A DNA stretch of 64,000 nucleotides from Ornithinibacillus bavariensis (lineage in GTDB: Bacteria; Bacillota; Bacilli; Bacillales; Amphibacillaceae): positions 50,634 to 114,633 of the forward strand of contig NZ_JBNPWZ010000008.1 of the NCBI RefSeq assembly GCF_050433565.1, written 5' to 3'. The first letter of the stretch is position 1; each line of letters opens with the position of its first letter. The translations under genes and the position numbers were made by a program. A model generated the notes under the pieces. That model was not told the origin of the DNA. It saw only the letters and a program-made list of their open reading frames with translations, and did not search any database. This document shows, in pieces, positions 1 to 7,941 of this stretch.

Positions 1-1
1 A

Positions 2-889
2 CAAAAGGTTGTAAACCCTGAAATCTTCCGTAAAGAGTATGAAAATGTATTCAGCTCTAATGATAAATGGAATGAAATTAAAACAACTGATGAACCTATT
101 TTTGAATGGGATGAGAACTCAACGTATATTCAAAACCCACCTTACTTTGAAGGGTTAACAAAAGAACCAGGTAAGGTTGAAGCACTTAGTAACCTACGTG
201 TTATCGGAAAATTTGGGGATTCAGTAACAACGGACCATATTTCACCAGCTGGTGCAATCGCTAAAGATATGCCAGCAGGCTTATATTTACAGGAAAAAGG
301 AGTTTCACCAAGAAACTTCAACTCTTACGGATCACGTCGTGGTAACCATGAAGTCATGATGCGCGGAACATTTGCAAACATCCGTATCCGTAACCAAATA
401 GCTCCTGGAACAGAGGGTGGCTACACAACTTATTGGCCAACTGGTGAAGTTATGCCTATTTATGATGCTGCTATGAAGTATCAGCAAGATAATACTGGAT
501 TAGTAGTACTTGCTGGTAAAGATTATGGTATGGGATCATCCCGTGACTGGGCAGCTAAAGGTACTAACCTATTAGGTATTAGAATGGTAATTGCTGAAAG
601 CTTCGAGCGTATTCACCGTTCTAACCTAGTAATGATGGGTGTTCTACCATTACAGTTTGAAAAAGGGCAAAGCGCTGACAAGTTAGGTTTGACAGGTAAA
701 GAAACATTCAATCTTGAAATAGGTGAAAATGTTAAACCACATGATCTTGTAAGAGTAACTGCTACTGATGAAAATGGTAAAATAACTGAATTCAAAGCAG
801 TAGTTCGTTTTGATAGTGAAGTTGAGATTGATTATTATCGTCACGGTGGTATCTTACAGATGGTATTACGTGATAAATTGGCTAACTAA
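2..889 (+). CDS. acnA: aconitate hydratase, C-terminal part (5' end outside window)
   Basis: This is the C-terminal third of aconitase, which isomerises citrate to isocitrate in the TCA cycle. The frame is open from base 2, upstream of the first internal ATG, so the gene starts before the window. The swivel-domain signatures are visible: GDSVTTDHISPAGAI near the start, then YGSRRGNHEVMMRGTFANIR, and the substrate-binding stretch AGKDYGMGSSRDWAAKG. It ends at TAA 887-889 and a terminator follows. In B. subtilis citB is likewise followed by the yneN-tlp-yneP-yneQ-plsY-yneT-parEC block seen here. The assignment to the AcnA/CitB (IRP1-like) type rests on these motifs; the 4Fe-4S cysteines lie outside the window. 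Confidence 0.96.
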   Translation, partial: QKVVNPEIFRKEYENVFSSNDKWNEIKTTDEPIFEWDENSTYIQNPPYFEGLTKEPGKVEALSNLRVIGKFGDSVTTDHISPAGAIAKDMPAGLYLQEKGVSPRNFNSYGSRRGNHEVMMRGTFANIRIRNQIAPGTEGGYTTYWPTGEVMPIYDAAMKYQQDNTGLVVLAGKDYGMGSSRDWAAKGTNLLGIRMVIAESFERIHRSNLVMMGVLPLQFEKGQSADKLGLTGKETFNLEIGENVKPHDLVRVTATDENGKITEFKAVVRFDSEVEIDYYRHGGILQMVLRDKLAN

Positions 890-942
890 GCTCGGGATCG
901 TGAGGTTGCGGAATCTCCGGCCACTAGCTCCAAATGATAAGA

Positions 943-974
943 AAAACGAGTTCCTAACAGGGCTCGTTTTTTTT
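943..974 (+). terminator. intrinsic terminator after acnA
   Basis: AAAACGAG (943-950) pairs with CTCGTTTT (963-970), and the T run continues to 974. It directly follows the acnA stop. Confidence 0.75.
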
Positions 975-1140
975 ATGAAAGCACTTAAATTTTCTATGTA
1001 AATGATTACAATGATTTTTTTATTTGAAGATATCGTTTCCAAATGTGAAATCTCTATGAATAAAAGTACAAACACTTTATAAATACCTTCTAAGATGTAT
1101 ATTATAAACATATACAATAATTTATAGGGAGTTTAACCAT

Positions 1141-1731
1141 ATGCTGAAAAAAAATATTGCCATAATTGTCATGATAGCTTTAGCAGTCATCCTTATCATA
1201 AATGTAATTGACTTAAATAAAAAGGAGTCTGGTCCAAATTTGGTTGACGTAACAGGTGATACCTCAGTCAAAGGTGTTTCCATTGTTTCACCGAATGCTA
1301 AATTTCTAAACGAGGGGGACCTGGCACCTGATTTTGAGGTTCCAATGATTGATGGTGAAAGGATTAAGCTTTCCAATTTAAAAGGTCAAAAGGTACTTGT
1401 GAACTTTTGGGCTACATGGTGTCCACCCTGTAAGGAGGAGATGCCGGAATTACAGCGATTTTATGAGGAGTATGGAGATCAAATTAAAATTATTGCAATA
1501 AATGCAACTGGTTCTGAGCGTAATGAGCAAGTAGTAAGGAATTTTCTTGAGGAAAAAGACTACACGTTCCCGGTAGGTATTGATAAGAATAATAAAATAA
1601 CTGATCAGTATTTGGCAATGACTATTCCAACATCCTATTTTATTGGTTCAGATGGGGTCATACAAGTACCAAGACATGTTGGTCCAATGACCTATGATTT
1701 TATGGTTGACATGCTGAACTCCTTAAATTAA
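1141..1731 (+). CDS. yneN: membrane-anchored thiol-disulfide oxidoreductase (TlpA/ResA family, YneN-like)
   Basis: A 196-residue protein with an uncleaved N-terminal membrane anchor (about residues 5-23) and an extracytoplasmic thioredoxin fold. The redox motif WCPPC has cysteines at about 94 and 97, and the cis-proline loop is MTIPTSYFI. By family, such proteins reduce or isomerise disulfides outside the membrane, for example in cytochrome c or spore maturation. The ATG is preceded by GGGAG at good distance. Its position directly after acnA and before tlp is that of B. subtilis yneN. The physiological substrate cannot be read from the sequence. Confidence 0.88.
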   Translation: MLKKNIAIIVMIALAVILIINVIDLNKKESGPNLVDVTGDTSVKGVSIVSPNAKFLNEGDLAPDFEVPMIDGERIKLSNLKGQKVLVNFWATWCPPCKEEMPELQRFYEEYGDQIKIIAINATGSERNEQVVRNFLEEKDYTFPVGIDKNNKITDQYLAMTIPTSYFIGSDGVIQVPRHVGPMTYDFMVDMLNSLN

Positions 1732-1808
1732 CGGTTATAATTTTGCAAAAATTATTATAAAAAGAATAAGAGATGGTAATACTTAGTTGTAAAAAGGGAG
1801 TGATTACC

Positions 1809-1955
1809 ATTTCTTTAAAGAAACTTCTTACTTTTGAAGAGCTGGTTCAAGCCAATCGCCAACAAATTTTAGAAGACCGTGAATTCTTGGACCGAATTGA
1901 GGAAAATTTAGAAAAACGAGCAAGGGATGAATTATCAAAGCGTCGAGAAGCATAG
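1809..1955 (+). CDS. small FbpB-like basic protein with probable ATT start
   Basis: A 48-residue charged, helical protein that resembles the Fur-regulated basic protein FbpB family (short proteins beginning MSLKK..., with a LxxNxxxIL.D...LDxIE motif). Here the corresponding stretch is SLKKLLTFEELVQANRQQIL. AAGGGAG at 1794-1800 is correctly spaced (8 nt) for an ATT codon at 1809, and Ser-Leu-Lys-Lys follows at once. An upstream in-frame ATG (1773) would give a 60-residue product, but it lacks a ribosome site, and a GTG at 1800 overlaps the Shine-Dalgarno itself. FbpB-type proteins act in the iron-sparing response, but no Fur box was identified here, so that role is inference. A terminator follows. 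Confidence 0.6.
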   Translation: MSLKKLLTFEELVQANRQQILEDREFLDRIEENLEKRARDELSKRREA

Positions 1956-1987
1956 TCCAGGTATAATCCTATCCAATTACATGTAAG

Positions 1988-2034
1988 CCTCATTAAAATG
2001 TAACCATTTTATTACATATTAATGAGGTTTTTCC
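1988..2034 (+). terminator. intrinsic terminator
   Basis: CCTCATTAA (1988-1996) pairs with TTAATGAGG (2019-2027), with a nested ATGTAA/TTACAT arm, and is followed by TTTTTCC. It separates the small FbpB-like gene from tlp. Confidence 0.7.
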
Positions 2035-2125
2035 TTTTTGAATTGTTGTTATTTGAGTATAGAGCTTGAAGTAATATCAAAAAATAACATTGCCTTTGGC
2101 AACAATGATTCAAGGAGGATGTCAA

Positions 2126-2350
2126 GTGACTGATAAATATTCACCAAAGCCAGATGACCGTAGTGATAATGTAGAAAAGCTTCAGGATATGATTCAAGAT
2201 ACCATTGAAAATATTGAAGCTGCACATGAAACCATGCAGATTACTTCTGGTGAAGAAAAACAAAAGATTGTAGAGAAGAATAAACGCCGTGAGGAAGCGA
2301 TTGAAGGTTTTCGTGCAGAGATTAAAGATGAAGTTCGTGACCAGCAATAG
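2126..2350 (+). CDS. tlp: small acid-soluble spore protein Tlp
   Basis: A 74-residue thioredoxin-like spore protein Tlp, made in the forespore and packed in the spore core. It carries the family hallmark PDDRSDNVEKLQDMIQDTIEN and the tail KNKRREEAIEGFR. The GTG at 2126 is chosen because AAGGAGG (2113-2119) lies at the right distance and the Tlp family begins just ahead of the PDDRSDN block. A longer reading from 2090 has no ribosome site. The gene order yneN-tlp-yneP is the same as in B. subtilis. Expression is expected to be sigma-G dependent, but no promoter is claimed from sequence. Confidence 0.93.
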   Translation: MTDKYSPKPDDRSDNVEKLQDMIQDTIENIEAAHETMQITSGEEKQKIVEKNKRREEAIEGFRAEIKDEVRDQQ

Positions 2351-2359
2351 GAATAAATT

Positions 2360-2390
2360 GCCTCAAATCTAAATAGATTTGAGGCCTAAT
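2360..2390 (+). terminator. hairpin after tlp
   Basis: GCCTCAAATCT (2360-2370) and AGATTTGAGGC (2375-2385) form an 11-bp perfect stem. The T tract is weak (CTAATTT). Confidence 0.6.
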
Positions 2391-2449
2391 TTATGAATTA
2401 ATAAAGAGAATATGATAAACTTACCAATAGTTGATAGGGGGAAGTAATT

Positions 2450-2875
2450 GTGAAAAGCGTGCAAACACCAATAGAAGTTAGATACCAAGAAACCGATCAG
2501 ATGGGTGTCGTTTATCATGCGAATTATTTAGTATGGTTTGAAATTGGACGGACTAAATTCATTGAACATTTAGGTTTAAACTACATAGAAATGGAAAAGA
2601 ATAATATAGTATCACCTGTATTAGATGCGCATATTTCCTATAAAAAACCGGTGCGCTATGGGGAAAAGGTATTCGTCGAAACATGGTTAGCAGAATATGA
2701 CGGAATTCGAACTGTTTATGGTTATCAAATCATTGATAGTCAAGGTGAGGTTTACGTGACTGGGTCTACTAAGCATGTAATAGTAAAAAAGGACAATTTC
2801 CGACCTTTATCCTTGCGAAAAGCTTTTCCAACATGGCATGAACTATATTTAAAGAATGTTGAAGGTGAAAAATAG
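2450..2875 (+). CDS. yneP: acyl-CoA thioesterase, hot-dog fold (YneP)
   Basis: A 141-residue 4HBT-type thioesterase that hydrolyses acyl-CoA thioesters in the cytoplasm. The active-site signature DQMGVVYHANYLVWFEIGR (about residues 16-34) contains the catalytic Asp and the HANY loop. The GTG start follows AGGGGGA. The stop overlaps the next gene's start (TAGTG), so the pair is translationally coupled. Length and position match B. subtilis YneP; the preferred acyl chain is unknown. Confidence 0.9.
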   Translation: MKSVQTPIEVRYQETDQMGVVYHANYLVWFEIGRTKFIEHLGLNYIEMEKNNIVSPVLDAHISYKKPVRYGEKVFVETWLAEYDGIRTVYGYQIIDSQGEVYVTGSTKHVIVKKDNFRPLSLRKAFPTWHELYLKNVEGEK

Positions 2876-3174
2876 TGGCTTTCGGTTTAAAAAGACAAGA
2901 TGTGAAAAAATGGAAGGCGAGTATTGATAGTGGTGAGATAGCATTCATAACCCATTATTGGCTCGATGATCGTTTCCCAGGCTGTACCACTGTTACAAAA
3001 GTTGGTTGTAAAGATATTAATGCCTTAGTTGCTTGGGGTAAAAAATATGGCTTGCAGCCTAGTTGGATCCATCGTGATGAAAAATATCCTCACTTTGATT
3101 TATTTGGAGAAAGACAAAAAGAAATACTAACGAATGAAGGACAGTGGGAACAAATAAATAGATTTAAATTGTGA
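2875..3174 (+). CDS. yneQ: conserved YneQ family protein, unknown function
   Basis: A 99-residue protein matching YneQ in length and in the blocks THYWLDDRFPGCTTVTKVGC and HFDLFGERQKEIL. It starts at GTG 2875, overlapping the yneP stop by one base, so it sits in the same operon. No catalytic motif is recognised. A bidirectional hairpin follows immediately, separating it from the converging yidD. Confidence 0.88.
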   Translation: MAFGLKRQDVKKWKASIDSGEIAFITHYWLDDRFPGCTTVTKVGCKDINALVAWGKKYGLQPSWIHRDEKYPHFDLFGERQKEILTNEGQWEQINRFKL

Positions 3175-3213
3175 ATAAGCGTTCAGTATATTCATTCTGA
3201 ACGCTTATTTTTA
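3175..3213. terminator. bidirectional terminator between yneQ and yidD
   Basis: AATAAGCGTTCAG (3174-3186) and CTGAACGCTTATT (3197-3209) form a 13-bp stem with a T run on the plus side. It also overlaps the last codons of yidD on the minus strand. Confidence 0.8.
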
Positions 3214-3431
3214 ACCTTTTTTTCTGGAACTAGATCGACACCACCAGGGTGAAATGGATGGCATTTACTAATCCTTTTAATCGTTAAGTACCCACCCTTA
3301 AATGCTCCAAATCTTCGTATCGCTTCAAGTCCGTATTCCGAACAAGTTGGATAAAAGCGACAAGAAGGGGGTGTCAAGGGACTAATAGCCTTCCGATAAA
3401 ACTTTATAATTCCAATAAAAATATATTTCAT
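3192..3431 (-). CDS. yidD: membrane protein insertion efficiency factor YidD
   Basis: A 79-residue YidD, a small membrane-associated factor that helps YidC/Sec insert proteins. The family core is clear: FYRKAISPLTPPSCRFYPTCSEYGLEAI, with the conserved cysteine pair, then CHPFHPGGVD. It is followed on the same strand by no close gene and faces yneQ. Identification is based on near-complete motif conservation. Confidence 0.95.
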   Translation of the reverse strand: MKYIFIGIIKFYRKAISPLTPPSCRFYPTCSEYGLEAIRRFGAFKGGYLTIKRISKCHPFHPGGVDLVPEKKVKNKRSE

Positions 3432-3451
3432 TTTAGTACCCTTCTTTAACG

Positions 3452-4369
3452 TTATTCTTTCGTATAACGTATTGTTGCAATAGCATCATGCATATGAATT
3501 GACTCTTCATTTTGACAAGTAACCTCAAAGCTTTTCACATAAGGTAATTCATATAAATCAGCTGCTACAAGTCGTGCCATATCTTCAACAAATCTAGGAT
3601 TTTCATATGCTCCTTCTGTGACCATCTTCTCATCAGGGCGCTTCAAAATTGGATGTAGCCTTGAACTAGCATTACTTTCAGCTGCTTCTAATAGCGCATA
3701 TTTCCAATCAAATTCATCTTCGTTAAAGTCTTCTGTAAGCGAGACCTGAATCGAAACATTGCCTCGCTGATTATGTGCACTATATTCACTGATTTCCTTG
3801 GAGCAAGGGCAAAGTGTTGTAACGAATACTGAAAGTCCTGCACTTACCTTGTAACCCGAATCTTGATGATAGGATACGATTAGATTTATGTCTGCATGGT
3901 TTAGTCCAGCAATTTGACTACTTGGCCCTTTACGTTCATAGAACCAGGTGGTGTTTATTTCAACGGTAGCATCCCGTTGTCCAAGTCGTTCAGCGAGCTC
4001 TTTTGTAAATTCTTTTAGTGTATGAAGTTCGATAATAAACCCGTTTTTACTATACAACTCGAGTTGTTCCATAAAACGACTCATATTCGTTCCTTTACTA
4101 GTTTGTTTGATACTTGAGGTGAAGGTAAAGGTACCAATGCTGTTCTGTGTATAGGGCTTTAACTTGCTCTTTAGGATGACCGGATATTTTACATTCGTTA
4201 TTCCTACTGCATCTAGCTCAAATAGAAAGTCCTTTTCTAAATTTTGCAAATCCGACATTTTATCCTTTTCTGTAGGTTTATGTTTTGGCCCAGGCTCAAC
4301 TGAACCAAACAGCTTAAGTCTTTCTATTTTATTTGGTAAAATTTTTTGCGAATTGTCTTTTACATTCAT
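3452..4369 (-). CDS. folE2: GTP cyclohydrolase FolE2 (type IB)
   Basis: A 305-residue FolE2, which converts GTP to 7,8-dihydroneopterin triphosphate at the head of folate (and queuosine) synthesis. The T-fold signatures LCPCSKEISEY (metal-site cysteine about 187-189) and HNQRG (about 199-203) are present, as is the SRFMEQL block near residue 97. In B. subtilis the FolE2 isozyme is Zur-controlled and replaces the zinc-dependent FolE under zinc limitation. No convincing Zur box is visible in the 140 bases upstream here, so regulation is open. Confidence 0.95.
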   Translation of the reverse strand: MNVKDNSQKILPNKIERLKLFGSVEPGPKHKPTEKDKMSDLQNLEKDFLFELDAVGITNVKYPVILKSKLKPYTQNSIGTFTFTSSIKQTSKGTNMSRFMEQLELYSKNGFIIELHTLKEFTKELAERLGQRDATVEINTTWFYERKGPSSQIAGLNHADINLIVSYHQDSGYKVSAGLSVFVTTLCPCSKEISEYSAHNQRGNVSIQVSLTEDFNEDEFDWKYALLEAAESNASSRLHPILKRPDEKMVTEGAYENPRFVEDMARLVAADLYELPYVKSFEVTCQNEESIHMHDAIATIRYTKE

Positions 4370-4512
4370 AAAATAATCCCTTTCTTTTCTGTCCCCAACA
4401 ATTATGTTATATACAATGAAGGCATCCGCAATAAGCGAACGCCAAGTTCTCGTATAACATCACTACTCTCAAAGTATAAGTCATGTTATTGTTATTTTTC
4501 AATTATCCCGTC

Positions 4513-5094
4513 TTAGATCCATGTAATTTTTGGTTCCGTCTTATTAATAATCCGTTTAATGTTTGCGCGATGCCTTAAAATGACAAATAGAGTAAGTGCA
4601 GCAATTACAATTCTTAATCCGATGTCACCAATAAAAAGGGAAACGATAAATGAAATAATACCAGTAATCATAGATGAAAGTGACACATATTTAGAAATGT
4701 ATAGAGTGATTAAAAAGGTTAACACCATTACACCAAATAATATTGGACTAACACCTAGAATTATCCCACCTGAAGTAGCCACTGCTTTGCCACCTTTAAA
4801 TTTAGCGAAAAGTGGGTAAGTATGACCTAAAACAGCAAAAATCCCAATTCCAAGTCGGTAAACCTCGACATCAAAAAATAGAGGAAGTAATGTTGCAAGA
4901 GTTCCTTTAAGAATGTCAGCGAGTGTTACGATGATGCCTGCTTTTACACCTAGCACTCTAAAGGTATTCGTTCCACCTAAATTCCCACTTCCATGCTGTC
5001 GTATATCAATGTTGTAACCGAGTTTACCGACAATGAGACCTGAAGGAATAGAACCAAGAAGATAGGCAATTACTGCAAAGAGCGCAAATTCCAT
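4513..5094 (-). CDS. plsY: acyl-phosphate:glycerol-3-phosphate acyltransferase PlsY
   Basis: An integral membrane enzyme that transfers acyl groups from acyl-phosphate to glycerol 3-phosphate, the first step of phospholipid synthesis in Firmicutes. Motifs: YLLGSIPSGLIVGK, the HGSGNLGGTNTFRVLG loop and KGGKAVATSGG. The start at 5094 (MEFALF..., 193 residues) is preferred, because it has an AGG-type ribosome site and matches the family length. The upstream GTG at 5124 has none. Several hydrophobic segments are evident. This is yneS in the B. subtilis order. Confidence 0.95.
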   Translation of the reverse strand: MEFALFAVIAYLLGSIPSGLIVGKLGYNIDIRQHGSGNLGGTNTFRVLGVKAGIIVTLADILKGTLATLLPLFFDVEVYRLGIGIFAVLGHTYPLFAKFKGGKAVATSGGIILGVSPILFGVMVLTFLITLYISKYVSLSSMITGIISFIVSLFIGDIGLRIVIAALTLFVILRHRANIKRIINKTEPKITWI

Positions 5095-5317
5095 AAAAAT
5101 TCCTACTTTCCTTGTTATTATCACAATATGTAAGCTTATTTTTTATTTTAACACGAAGTATTAATAGAAGGTACTAAAACTAATAAACTTATTTCTTTTT
5201 TTATTACAAAGGCCATAGCTGTGTGAAATGATGGCTATTAAATTAAAAAAACGGTATGATTTCAATGGACATGCTACATTATTATAAGTATAAGCTAAAT
5301 GGAAGGGAGTTACCTAC

Positions 5318-5734
5318 ATGCAAAACCCGAGTAATAATATTATTAAAGATCTCCTAGAATCATCAAAAACCATAGCGGTGGTTGGTTTATCGGATAACCC
5401 CGGAAAAACATCTTACCAAATTTCAAAAATTATGCAAGAAGTTGGATACCGAATTATTCCTGTCAATCCAACTATTGATGAAGTATTAGGTGAAAAGGCA
5501 TATAAATCCTTAGTTGACGTTCCAGAACCTATTGATATTATTAATGTATTTCGTCGTCCTGAGTACTTGCCGGAAGTAGCTAAAGAAGCAGCTCAAACGA
5601 GTTGCAAGGTTTTCTGGGCGCAACAAGGAATTGTTAATGAGGAAGCCTATAATTACTTACAAGAGCGTGGTTTTACTGTTATTATGGATTTATGTATTAA
5701 AGTAGCACATGCAGTTCTAGTAAATAAGAAATGA
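5318..5734 (+). CDS. yneT: CoA-binding domain protein YneT
   Basis: A 138-residue CoA-binding (succinyl-CoA synthetase-like Rossmann) protein. The nucleotide-binding start KTIAVVGLSDNPGKTSYQ, the VNPTIDEVLG loop and the VFRRPEYLPEV block are typical of the YccU/YneT family. GGAAGGGAG lies ahead of the ATG. It directly precedes parE, as in B. subtilis. Biochemical role unknown. Confidence 0.92.
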   Translation: MQNPSNNIIKDLLESSKTIAVVGLSDNPGKTSYQISKIMQEVGYRIIPVNPTIDEVLGEKAYKSLVDVPEPIDIINVFRRPEYLPEVAKEAAQTSCKVFWAQQGIVNEEAYNYLQERGFTVIMDLCIKVAHAVLVNKK

Positions 5735-5764
5735 GAAAAGGATGGCTTCTGGTCATCCTTTTCC
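5735..5764 (+). terminator. intrinsic terminator after yneT
   Basis: GAAAAGGATG and CATCCTTTTC form a perfect stem just after the yneT stop; the T run is interrupted. Confidence 0.65.
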
Positions 5765-5949
5765 TATCGGACTGTGCTTACTAGATTTTCTTACCTTTTT
5801 AAAAAGGTTGTAGTATACTAATTAAGATATTGCCATTTATACATTATTTATTTTGGTTATAATTCCTTACAATCTTTACAATAACAAACACATGTTCTAC
5901 TATGAATAAATGTAGTAATTTGATTTATCGGTGAAGGGAGCAATTAATT

Positions 5950-7902
5950 TTGGACAAGACATCTTTACACTATTCAGATGACTCCATCCAAGTATTAGAA
6001 GGTCTTGAGGCTGTTCGAAAAAGGCCCGGAATGTATATCGGGAGTACAGATCATCGTGGTCTACATCATCTAGTTTTTGAGATTGTTGACAATGCGGTTG
6101 ACGAAGCCTTATCGGGCTTTGGAAATGTTATTCATGTAACAATACATAAGGATAATAGTATTTCAGTTGAAGATAGCGGTAGGGGGATGCCAACCGGAAA
6201 GCATAGTACTGGTAAATCAACGTTGGAAGTTATTTTTACCGTCCTCCATGCCGGTGGTAAGTTTGGCCAAGGTGGTTATAAGACTAGTGGAGGTTTGCAT
6301 GGTGTAGGGGCATCTGTTGTAAATGCATTATCTGAATGGTTAGAAGTAACCACACATCGTGATGGGGAATCTTATTTTCTTCGTTTCGAAAACGGAGGTA
6401 TTCCAGTAGGAAAGATTAAAAAAATTGGAAACACTAAAAAAACGGGGTCGCTAATTCATTTTAAACCTGATCCTGCTATTTTTTCGACAACGGTATTTAA
6501 TCTAGAAACCATTTCAGAACGGTTGCGTGAATCAGCATTTTTATTAAAGGGACTTAAGATTGTATTAACGGATGAGCGAATAGAGGAGAAAGAGGTATAT
6601 GAATATCCAGATGGTTTAAAATCATTTGTACAATACGTAAATGAAGACAAAGATCCACTTCATGAGGTTATTTTCTTTGAGGGAGAGCAACAAGGAATTG
6701 AAGTAGAATTTGCTTTTCAATTTAATGATGGATACGCAGAAAACATGCTTTCATTTGTTAACCATGTCCGCACAAAGGATGGGGGAACACATGAGTCTGG
6801 TGCACGCTCTGCAATTACGAGGATATTCAATGATTATGCTAGAAGAACTAACGCGTTAAAAGAAAAGGATAAGAATCTAGAGGGAACAGATATTCGTGAA
6901 GGATTAACAGCGATAGTATCTGTTCGTATTCCAGAGGGAAAGCTTCAATTTGAAGGTCAAACGAAAGGTAAATTGGGCACTTCAGAAGCTCGCTCTGCAG
7001 TTGATGCTGTCGTATCCGAAAAATTAAATTTCTTCCTTGAAGAAAATCCAGACGTTTCAGGGACATTGATTAAAAAGGCAATAAAGGCTAAAGAAGCGCG
7101 AGAAGCAGCGCGAAAAGCACGCGATGACGCAAGAAGCGGTAAGAAAAAACGTCGTAAGGATACAATTTTGAGCGGGAAATTAACACCTGCACAATCTAAA
7201 AATCCTGATAAAAATGAGCTATATCTAGTTGAGGGTGATTCTGCTGGTGGGTCAGCAAAGCAAGGAAGAGACCGAAAATTCCAAGCTGTACTACCACTGC
7301 GTGGAAAGGTTATCAATACGGAAAAGGCAAAACTTCAGGATGTTTTTAAAAACGAAGAAATCTCCACGATTATTCATACAATTGGTGCTGGAATAGGTGC
7401 AGACTTTAACTTAGAAGATATTAACTACGATAAAGTAATTATTATGACAGATGCAGATACGGATGGTGCACATATTCAGGTGTTACTGCTAACCTTCTTT
7501 TATCGCTATATGCGTCCATTACTTGAAGCAGGTAAAGTATATATCGCACTTCCACCTTTATATAAAATATCCAAAGGAACTGGTAAAAAGGAAGAAATTA
7601 TTTATGCTTGGGATGAGGATGAAATGAGGAAGGCAGTTCACCATTTTAAGAATGGTTATGTCATTCAGCGCTATAAAGGTTTGGGTGAGATGAATGCAGA
7701 TCAACTATGGGAAACAACCATGAACCCAGAAACGCGAACACTAATTCGTGTTACGATAGATGATGTTGCACGTGCTGAACGTCGTGTTACAACTCTAATG
7801 GGAGATAAGGTTGAGCCTAGGAGAAAATGGATAGAGTCTAATGTAGCGTTTGGTTTAGACGATGATCCAAACATATTAGAAAACGATAAAATACATTCAT
7901 AA
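5950..7902 (+). CDS. parE: DNA topoisomerase IV subunit B
   Basis: A 650-residue ATPase subunit of topoisomerase IV, which decatenates daughter chromosomes. GHKL ATPase motifs (EIVDNAVDEALSG, GRGMPTGKH, GGLHGVGASVVNALS) occupy the N-terminus. The TOPRIM motifs EGDSAGGSAKQGRDR and DADTDGAHI lie in the C-terminal half, together with the PLRGKVINTEKA block. The start is TTG at 5950 behind GAAGGGAG. parC follows 39 bases later, giving a parEC operon. Confidence 0.97.
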   Translation: MDKTSLHYSDDSIQVLEGLEAVRKRPGMYIGSTDHRGLHHLVFEIVDNAVDEALSGFGNVIHVTIHKDNSISVEDSGRGMPTGKHSTGKSTLEVIFTVLHAGGKFGQGGYKTSGGLHGVGASVVNALSEWLEVTTHRDGESYFLRFENGGIPVGKIKKIGNTKKTGSLIHFKPDPAIFSTTVFNLETISERLRESAFLLKGLKIVLTDERIEEKEVYEYPDGLKSFVQYVNEDKDPLHEVIFFEGEQQGIEVEFAFQFNDGYAENMLSFVNHVRTKDGGTHESGARSAITRIFNDYARRTNALKEKDKNLEGTDIREGLTAIVSVRIPEGKLQFEGQTKGKLGTSEARSAVDAVVSEKLNFFLEENPDVSGTLIKKAIKAKEAREAARKARDDARSGKKKRRKDTILSGKLTPAQSKNPDKNELYLVEGDSAGGSAKQGRDRKFQAVLPLRGKVINTEKAKLQDVFKNEEISTIIHTIGAGIGADFNLEDINYDKVIIMTDADTDGAHIQVLLLTFFYRYMRPLLEAGKVYIALPPLYKISKGTGKKEEIIYAWDEDEMRKAVHHFKNGYVIQRYKGLGEMNADQLWETTMNPETRTLIRVTIDDVARAERRVTTLMGDKVEPRRKWIESNVAFGLDDDPNILENDKIHS

Positions 7903-7941
7903 TACTAAACTGACCTTGGGAATTTATAAGGGGGGAATGAC

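Noticed and set aside
866..1117. 83-codon minus-strand ORF between acnA and yneN
   Set aside because: Overlaps the end of acnA and its terminator, has no ribosome site and no recognisable protein pattern.
3190..4512. Zur box upstream of folE2
   Set aside because: The 140 bases upstream contain no convincing match to the Bacillus Zur palindrome, so no site is claimed.
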